This document shows, one piece after another, positions 58,834 through 64,000 of a stretch of 64,000 nt of DNA (positions within the stretch are counted from its first letter, which is position 1; each line of letters begins with the position of its first letter). Below the pieces are notes generated by a model that saw only the letters and a list, made by a program, of their open reading frames with translations, made no database searches and was not told where the DNA came from. Both the position numbers and the translations under genes were made by a program. The DNA comes from JBAYNW01 sp041678605 (GTDB taxonomy: Bacteria > Cyanobacteriota > Vampirovibrionia > Gastranaerophilales > Gastranaerophilaceae), in NCBI GenBank assembly GCA_041678605.1, contig JBAYNW010000002.1, positions 33,292-97,291 of the forward strand, written 5' to 3'.

Positions 58834-59667
58834 ATGAACGTAAACAAAGTGGACAAAACAAATTTTACAAGCAGACCTGTGAATGCAGGAGATTTAGCAG
58901 AATTAAAAGCTGCAATTAAAAAAGGTCAGGCATTTCTTTATGATGTAGATACAACCATAGGCTTTATGCATCCAAATGTTACAAGACCCGATGGGACAAG
59001 AGATGGATTATACGTTCCAAAAGCAGAAGCTGTAATTTCTGCTATGGCAAAAATTAAACAATTTACAAAAGGAATAATAGCAAAATTTGAAACAGTAGAT
59101 GCTCATAAAAAAGGTGATCCGGAACTACAATGGTTTGCGGGTGAGCCTTTTAACTCTGACATTCACAGTGAAAAAGGAACTTTGGGTGGAACTAAAATTT
59201 CGGAGACAGTTTTTGGTGAGCCTAATGCTTTAATTGAAGTAGAACCTGAAAAAAATGATGTTCCAAGTGTATCAAAAATCCAAGAAATTTTGGCATCAAA
59301 AGGAATTATTAGACTTGAAAAAAATGAAAATGACTCTTTAAAATATGGCATTCCTTTCACTAATCAAGTTGTGCCTAATAAGAAAGGATTAGCTTTCTTC
59401 GAAAATTTAAAAAAAGCCGGAGCTAAAGTTGCTCTTGTATATGGTGTTGCGACAGATTATTGCGTAAAAGACGCAGTTGCGGCACTTAAAAAATTCGGAA
59501 TTAAACCAATCGTGATAGAAGATGCTATCAAAGAATTTGGTCAAGATAGCACAAAGATTGCCGATGACGCCGTTTACCATGACGTAGCCATAATGACTAC
59601 AGAGCAGTTAGGCAAAGTGTTAAATAAAGTTCAAACAGCAGAATCTGCACTTAAAGTAATAAAATAG
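58834..59667 (+). CDS. Nicotinamidase-like isochorismatase-fold hydrolase
   Basis: A 277-residue cysteine hydrolase. D37 in FLYDVDTTIGFM and C210 in GVATDYCVKDA are the catalytic Asp and Cys of the nicotinamidase/isochorismatase fold. A Lys from the region around 150-165 would complete the triad. The N-terminus has the motif TNFTSRPVN (F11). Context (NadE, NAMPT-like, NadD) supports conversion of nicotinamide to nicotinate (PncA). It is longer than typical PncA (about 210) because of an insertion at about 100-165. AAGGAGA ribosome binding site. Confidence 0.82.
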   Translation: MNVNKVDKTNFTSRPVNAGDLAELKAAIKKGQAFLYDVDTTIGFMHPNVTRPDGTRDGLYVPKAEAVISAMAKIKQFTKGIIAKFETVDAHKKGDPELQWFAGEPFNSDIHSEKGTLGGTKISETVFGEPNALIEVEPEKNDVPSVSKIQEILASKGIIRLEKNENDSLKYGIPFTNQVVPNKKGLAFFENLKKAGAKVALVYGVATDYCVKDAVAALKKFGIKPIVIEDAIKEFGQDSTKIADDAVYHDVAIMTTEQLGKVLNKVQTAESALKVIK

Positions 59668-59679
59668 AAAGGACTATAT

Positions 59680-60078
59680 ATGAAAATTCAACAAAACACT
59701 TCGCAAAATTACAAAAAAGACCTCACCTTCGGACAAAATCTTGGTTCCGTAAGGTTTTCAAAATTAGCCGATGCCTTTGATTCTAAATGCAAAACTCTTG
59801 CACAAAAAACAACTATGGTCGTAGATGATGCTTTAATTAAACATGGTGACATATTCTATATGATTACAGATAAAGGAATAGAACCTGCTATATTTAAGGG
59901 GGCTCTTGATTCGATTACATCATTTGATGAAAATGGGCATAAAACTATTGAATTAATGTATCAGAAAGTTGCAGATACTAAACCAAGAAAATTATCAACA
60001 TATCTTTTTCCTGAATTTCAAATTTTCTCAAATAACGGTTTAAAAAAGTTACAAGAACAAATAAAGGCAATAATCTAA
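59680..60078 (+). CDS. Unknown small protein in the NAD operon, motif-bearing
   Basis: A 132-residue protein beginning MKIQQNTSQNYKKDLTFGQNLG, with the shared motif at F17. After it comes a region that looks like a small alpha/beta domain (FSKLADAFDSKCKTLAQKTT; VVDDALIKHGDIFYMITDKG). No known family and no catalytic motif. Twelve bases after the nicotinamidase gene and 5 bases before nadD, so its place in the operon is clear. It may be an adaptor or regulatory subunit; pure inference. Confidence 0.7.
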   Translation: MKIQQNTSQNYKKDLTFGQNLGSVRFSKLADAFDSKCKTLAQKTTMVVDDALIKHGDIFYMITDKGIEPAIFKGALDSITSFDENGHKTIELMYQKVADTKPRKLSTYLFPEFQIFSNNGLKKLQEQIKAII

Positions 60079-60083
60079 AATAT

Positions 60084-60713
60084 ATGAAACTATTTAACGA
60101 TATAATTTATCCGGGAACATTTAATCCAATTCACAATGGACACTTGGGTATAGCTGAAAAGGCAAGGCTAGAAACAGGAATCCAAAAGGTAGTTCTAATC
60201 CCTGCTTTTTCACCTTATCATAAGGCAAGTGACGGAAATGCAACCTCTTTTGATAGATTTGAAATGACAAAACTTGCCACACAAAGTAGAGAGGGTTTTG
60301 ATGTTTCAGACGTAGAATTTCGTATGGGCAGAGAAAAATCTTACACATTTGAAACTGTAAAAAAGCTGATTGAAGAAGAAACACAAAGACCATTTGATGA
60401 AAACATTAAATTTCCTCAAAAAATAAAACTCTTAATGGGTGCAGATGCTTTTGAAGGTCTTGCAAGTTGGTATCAGGCTAGTAATTTAGCAAAACTCGTT
60501 AATTTTATTGTGGTTTCAAGACCTCAAAATAGAAGTGTAGAAGAAATCGCAAAAGGATTAAATATCGATGGATTAAATTTCCAAAGTGTGTTGGATTTTG
60601 GTGATATCTCCTCCTCAAAAATAAGAGATTTAATAAAACGAGGGCAAGATGTTTCAAAACTGGTTTCTAAGCCGGTTTTAGAATATATTATGAAAAATAA
60701 ATTATACAGGTAA
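60084..60713 (+). CDS. nadD: Nicotinate-nucleotide adenylyltransferase NadD
   Basis: A 209-residue enzyme: nicotinate mononucleotide plus ATP gives NaAD. The nucleotidyltransferase signature (H/T)xGH is in GTFNPIHNGHLGIAEKA and the C-terminal ISSSKIR motif in FGDISSSKIRDLI. KVVLIPAFSPYHKA and LLMGADAFEGLASWYQ fit NadD. No N-terminal extension, unlike most of its neighbours. Some members also accept NMN. Five bases after the upstream stop. Confidence 0.95.
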   Translation: MKLFNDIIYPGTFNPIHNGHLGIAEKARLETGIQKVVLIPAFSPYHKASDGNATSFDRFEMTKLATQSREGFDVSDVEFRMGREKSYTFETVKKLIEEETQRPFDENIKFPQKIKLLMGADAFEGLASWYQASNLAKLVNFIVVSRPQNRSVEEIAKGLNIDGLNFQSVLDFGDISSSKIRDLIKRGQDVSKLVSKPVLEYIMKNKLYR

Positions 60714-60717
60714 AATT

Positions 60718-62076
60718 ATGTTAACACTACAGCCAATAAAACTAAATACTCAAATTAATCAAACAAATCGAAATTATCAATTTTCAGTTCCTAAAAAAGA
60801 TTTTGTAACTTTTGGTTGTAAATATTCAATCGGGAAATGTCCTAAAGCACTTTTGGGAGTTGACATTGCCGGTTTAAACAAAGACAGCAAAAATGTCGTT
60901 GCCATAAATGGTACAGGTTATTTGGCAGAAGTAATAAAATATTTCGACCCTGAAAGTGAGAAAATATTTGCAATAAAACGGGTTTTTTCCCCCGACAAAG
61001 CAAAACACCAAACTGCTAATCCTGTTGAGCAAGCTAAAATTGAGGCACAGATATATGAAAAAGTAAAAAAAATTAAACGTATCCCTGAGTTTTATTATTA
61101 CAATGGAAATTCAGGAAAGAATGAAAACTCAATACTGAGTAACTATTTAATAATAAGCTGGGTTGATGGAAAATCTGTTTCAAAAGGCGGAGCTTTATAT
61201 GATTTTAGCTTAATAACAAACCACAATATTAAACAATTATTCAGTATAATGTCTCAAATGGATAAAGCAGGAATTGTTCATAATGATTTATGGGCGGGAA
61301 ATCTTTTATTCACCCCAAAGAATGTTAATGTAATTGATTTCAATAGATCGTATGAATTCAATCCGCTTAAAGATATAAGTGATAATAATTTACATGGTTT
61401 TAAAAAACGCTTTCTGTATTGTTATTTTTCTGATTTGTATAAAAGGCAGGGCGAAGAAACCTACTTAAAAAAATATAAAGATTGTTTAAAAATAGAAATT
61501 GATTACTATAAAAATAAACAGTTATTTTATTTAACAAAATTGAATAAAAAGGGCCTTTCACATTATAGAAAATTAGAGAATGGCTTAAAACAAGAACTAA
61601 AAAATCCTGAATTAATGAAGCAAGATGCAATAAAAATTGTTTTTAATTCCGACTTGGATTGTTTCCAAACTTATGCAAGATATTTTGAATTTGAAGAAAA
61701 TGAAGCAGGTTTTCACTGTCAAAAAGCATTAAGGGTTTTAAATAATCATCCGGAAATTGTTGGAAGTGAAAAAGCTAACTTGCTTAAGTCAAATTTTATA
61801 GTCACTTCAAATTTAAATAATGTTTTGAAGTTACATGGTGAATCAAAAATAGAAAAAATTAACAAAATATTATGTTTATTGAATAATGAAGCAGTTTACA
61901 CAAAAGCAGAACGGGAAAAACCTTATTATGAATTGTTCAAGAGATTTTGTGAGTTCAATATAAAATATAGAGATTTGTTGAAACAGGGGCGAGATACCGG
62001 TGACTTAAGACAAGAATACAGCGATTTGTATAAAATAAAGAGATTAAATACTTATTTTGCCAATTTACAAGATTAA
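60718..62076 (+). CDS. Protein-kinase-like protein in the NAD operon
   Basis: A 452-residue protein with the shared motif near the start (VTFGCKYS, F32). Residues about 45-240 look like a protein-kinase-like fold: a putative ATP-binding Lys K87 in FAIKRV, catalytic-loop HNDLWAGN with D190 and N195, and metal-binding D207 in VIDFNRSY (DFN in place of DFG). The C-terminal 200 residues are helical, charged and unrecognised. Could phosphorylate a protein or a small molecule such as a nucleoside or sugar. Not a known NAD enzyme; 4 bases after nadD. Confidence 0.72.
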   Translation: MLTLQPIKLNTQINQTNRNYQFSVPKKDFVTFGCKYSIGKCPKALLGVDIAGLNKDSKNVVAINGTGYLAEVIKYFDPESEKIFAIKRVFSPDKAKHQTANPVEQAKIEAQIYEKVKKIKRIPEFYYYNGNSGKNENSILSNYLIISWVDGKSVSKGGALYDFSLITNHNIKQLFSIMSQMDKAGIVHNDLWAGNLLFTPKNVNVIDFNRSYEFNPLKDISDNNLHGFKKRFLYCYFSDLYKRQGEETYLKKYKDCLKIEIDYYKNKQLFYLTKLNKKGLSHYRKLENGLKQELKNPELMKQDAIKIVFNSDLDCFQTYARYFEFEENEAGFHCQKALRVLNNHPEIVGSEKANLLKSNFIVTSNLNNVLKLHGESKIEKINKILCLLNNEAVYTKAEREKPYYELFKRFCEFNIKYRDLLKQGRDTGDLRQEYSDLYKIKRLNTYFANLQD

Positions 62077-62132
62077 CTAGCAAATTATTTTTTTCAGGAG
62101 TTTTAAGACAGTAACAAAATATAGGAGAAGAC

Positions 62133-62795
62133 ATGAAAACGACATTTTTTACAAAATTTAATTTTATTCCAAGAATTCTTTCATCAAAAAAGGAAGGGAA
62201 AGTTTTTGAAGGAGTTTTGCATAACACAAAATTTTTACAATTAAAGCAAACTAAGTCTCCAAGCGGAACCCCTTGGGTTTATTCACATCGTACAAACACT
62301 GTTCCAAAAACAGATAATGCAGTAGTAATTGCTCCGATTATTCACAATGAACACGGAGATACATTAGTACTTCTTGAAACAAGACGTCCTCCTATGTATG
62401 CAGAGCAAAAAGCTAAAACATGCATAGAATTTCCTGCCGGATTAGTAGCTGATGAAAAAGAAGGTGAAACAGCAGAACAAGCAATAGCAAAAGAGCTTTT
62501 AGAAGAGGTGGGATATAAAGCGGATGTAATTACTATTAACGCCCAAAATGTGGGGAGTTCGCCAGGCTTAACCTCCGAAACTTCAACCTTGGCAATAGCA
62601 GAGATTTCAAACGATAAAATAATAAAAGAACCCATTACTGACAACGGAATAATTGAAAAAATCCATAAAATTCCGTTTAAAGACATTTGTCCATGGCTGA
62701 AATCGCAGGAATTAGAGGGCAAAAGCGTTGCGGGTTCTGTTTATGCAAATTTATTTTTTATATTTAAAAAAATGCTTGAAATGAAAGGAAAATAA
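62133..62795 (+). CDS. NUDIX hydrolase, ADP-ribose pyrophosphatase-like
   Basis: A 220-residue NUDIX protein. The box spans about 103-128 (PAGLV at 101-105, then EGETAEQAIAKELLEEVGY), with the usual REUxEExGU read as KELLEEVGY (Arg to Lys) and a loop slightly longer than standard. The context and the PAGLV start resemble ADP-ribose/NDP-sugar pyrophosphatases. ADP-ribose is produced by NAD consumption, so this enzyme could recycle it to ribose 5-phosphate for the PRPP synthetase next door. It has an AGGAGA ribosome binding site. One base separates it from prs. Confidence 0.85.
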   Translation: MKTTFFTKFNFIPRILSSKKEGKVFEGVLHNTKFLQLKQTKSPSGTPWVYSHRTNTVPKTDNAVVIAPIIHNEHGDTLVLLETRRPPMYAEQKAKTCIEFPAGLVADEKEGETAEQAIAKELLEEVGYKADVITINAQNVGSSPGLTSETSTLAIAEISNDKIIKEPITDNGIIEKIHKIPFKDICPWLKSQELEGKSVAGSVYANLFFIFKKMLEMKGK

Positions 62796-62796
62796 G

Positions 62797-63852
62797 ATGA
62801 AAGTTAATAATGTAATTTCTTTGTATTTTAATAACATACAAAACTCAAATACTGTTAATAATATTAGCAGAGAAACATATCCGAATTTAAAACCATTAAA
62901 AGCAGATATTGTTTCATTCGGAATGAGCCCAAAGGCATTGGCTAAAAAAGTCAGCATCTTTTCAGGGCGTGCAAACCCGGCATTAACTGAAGCAATTGAA
63001 AAAAAACTAGGTTTAAGTACAGGTAAAAAAAATCTTAAAAATTTTTCTGATGGCGAAACTTATGTACGATTAATGGGAGATATGCAAGGAAAAGATGTTT
63101 ATCTTGTTCAACCATCTGCAGACCCTGTTAACGATAGTATAATGGAATTGTTTTTTATGATTGATGCTGCCAAACGTGCTGATGCCAAAAGAGTTATTGC
63201 CGTTACACCTTATATGGGATATGAAAGACAAGATAGAAAAGCAGCTATTGGAGAACCAATTGCGGCGAAGCTTCATGCAAAACTTCTTCAAGCAGCAGGT
63301 GCGGATAAAGTAATTGCTGTGGATTTGCATTCATCACAAATCGAAGGATTTTTTGAAAACACAAGCAATGTCGTTCATATTTCAGCGATTACTGAACTTG
63401 CAAAATATATTAAAAGTAAGAACCTTGAAGACTTGGTGGTTGTAAGCCCTGATGCAGGCGGAGCTAAAAGAGCAGAGCTTTTAGCCGAAAGTTTTGATTC
63501 TCCGTATGCTGTAATCCAAAAGAAAAGAGAAAAGCATAACGAAGCTAAAGCAGTTAACCTATATGGTGATGTTGCAGGCAAAAACTGTATTTTATTTGAT
63601 GATATGATTGATACAGCAGGATCAATTGTTGAAGCTACAAGAATGCTAAAAGAACATGGTGCAAAAGATGTTTACGTTTGTGCATCTCATGGAGTTTTTA
63701 GCGGTCCTGCTTATGAAAGATTAGAAAATTCGCCCGTAAAAGAGGTTATAGTTACAAACACATTACCGCTTAAGGAAAATGCTCCATCAAAAATTACCCA
63801 AATAGATATTTCGTCTTTAATTGCAGATGCTATTAAGAAATTGTCAATATAA
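62797..63852 (+). CDS. prs: Ribose-phosphate pyrophosphokinase (PRPP synthetase)
   Basis: A 351-residue enzyme that makes PRPP from ribose 5-phosphate and ATP. Its catalytic region begins near residue 50 (VSIFSGRANPALTEAI). The signatures are visible: GYERQDRKAAIGEPIAAKL, DLHSSQIEGFF, VVSPDAGGAKRAE and the PRPP-binding loop ILFDDMIDTAGSI. The first 45 residues are an extension with the shared motif IVSFGMSPKA (F41). Last gene of the NAD operon. Usual length is about 315. A specialised homolog that uses ADP-ribose instead cannot be excluded from sequence alone. Confidence 0.93.
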   Translation: MKVNNVISLYFNNIQNSNTVNNISRETYPNLKPLKADIVSFGMSPKALAKKVSIFSGRANPALTEAIEKKLGLSTGKKNLKNFSDGETYVRLMGDMQGKDVYLVQPSADPVNDSIMELFFMIDAAKRADAKRVIAVTPYMGYERQDRKAAIGEPIAAKLHAKLLQAAGADKVIAVDLHSSQIEGFFENTSNVVHISAITELAKYIKSKNLEDLVVVSPDAGGAKRAELLAESFDSPYAVIQKKREKHNEAKAVNLYGDVAGKNCILFDDMIDTAGSIVEATRMLKEHGAKDVYVCASHGVFSGPAYERLENSPVKEVIVTNTLPLKENAPSKITQIDISSLIADAIKKLSI

Positions 63853-63910
63853 GGTATGACATAAATTCCCTACTAATTCCTGCTTAGCGATTTTGTTCAT
63901 GTTTAAATAA

Positions 63911-63982
63911 AAAGCGAAGGGTTGAAACTCAGCATAATCCAGTCATATAGACTTCAACAGAGATTGTTCTTCCCTTCGCTTT
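63911..63982. other. Inverted repeat after the NAD operon
   Basis: AAAGCGAAGGG (63911-63921) and CCCTTCGCTTT (63972-63982) form an 11-bp perfect stem around a 50-base loop containing inner GTTGAA/TTCAAC arms, followed by TTAATTC. It may end the operon transcript or be a small repeat element. Confidence 0.5.
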
Positions 63983-64000
63983 AATTCAATCAGACTTAAG

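Noticed and set aside
1..64000. tRNA and rRNA genes
   Set aside because: None recognised by eye apart from tmRNA; a tRNAscan/Infernal run would be needed to exclude weak candidates.

Overview
The window is low-GC bacterial DNA using the standard code (TAA, TGA and TAG all act as stops). It most likely comes from a non-photosynthetic sister lineage of Cyanobacteria (Vampirovibrionia/Melainabacteria, gut-type Gastranaerophilales). The evidence is: an LdpA-like iron-sulfur protein otherwise known from Cyanobacteria (33661-34704); a tmRNA whose tag ends in a cyanobacteria-like hydrophobic Ala-rich tail; Gram-negative envelope features (TolC-like and lipoprotein genes, dTDP-rhamnose genes); several prepilins; and many proteins opening with a short N-terminal [VIL]-x-F-[GTSRK] motif that I associate with this lineage. 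The assignment is inference; no rRNA is present.

Layout. 1-6270: a nucleotidyltransferase-like/HTH toxin-antitoxin pair, a PhoR-like histidine kinase, tsaD, obgE and a HEPN protein. 6271-8298: repeats, an HTH gene divergent from a prepilin gene, and a 184-bp MITE-like element. 8299-13460: groEL-groES, two motif-bearing paralogs, grpE and dnaJ. 13655-18395: a beta-propeller exported protein, an O-methyltransferase, nadB-nadC and two small membrane proteins. 18761-24350: GNAT, ribBA, ribE, a Q/A-rich protein and two membrane proteins. 24906-25946: a second HTH/prepilin cassette whose HTH gene is broken. 26090-29919: membrane protein, ORF6N protein, ruvC, and a phage tail-fibre-like pair. 29998-34704: acpS, rmlCBDA, ldpA-like. 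34734-49044: paired exported proteins, TPR proteins, DEAD helicase, ABC-F protein, a third prepilin, an amino-acid binding lipoprotein, an Flp-type pilin, a BaiN-like flavoprotein, folK, an overlapping TPR/phosphoesterase/MBL/TPR operon and a ferredoxin. 49175-53029: hypothetical protein, hybrid response regulator-kinase, orphan sugar permease, tmRNA. 53651-63852: an AT-rich NAD-biosynthesis operon.

The most interesting system is the last one. Eight tightly packed genes encode NAD synthetase, a NAMPT-family phosphoribosyltransferase, nicotinamidase, an unknown protein, NadD, a protein-kinase-like protein, a NUDIX hydrolase and PRPP synthetase, preceded by one more unknown gene. Most of these proteins, including the unrelated enzymes, carry an N-terminal extension containing the same [VIL]-x-F-[GTS] motif, also found on unrelated proteins elsewhere in the window. 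This looks like a shared sorting or assembly tag placed on a nearly complete nicotinamide-to-NAD pathway.

A second theme is regulation. At least nine genes have a -10 hexamer exactly six bases before their ATG, so they are probably transcribed as leaderless mRNAs. A third theme is repeat invasion: short tandem and palindromic repeats fill intergenic DNA and also run through the reading frames of tsaD, grpE, the ldpA-like gene and the start of an O-methyltransferase gene.
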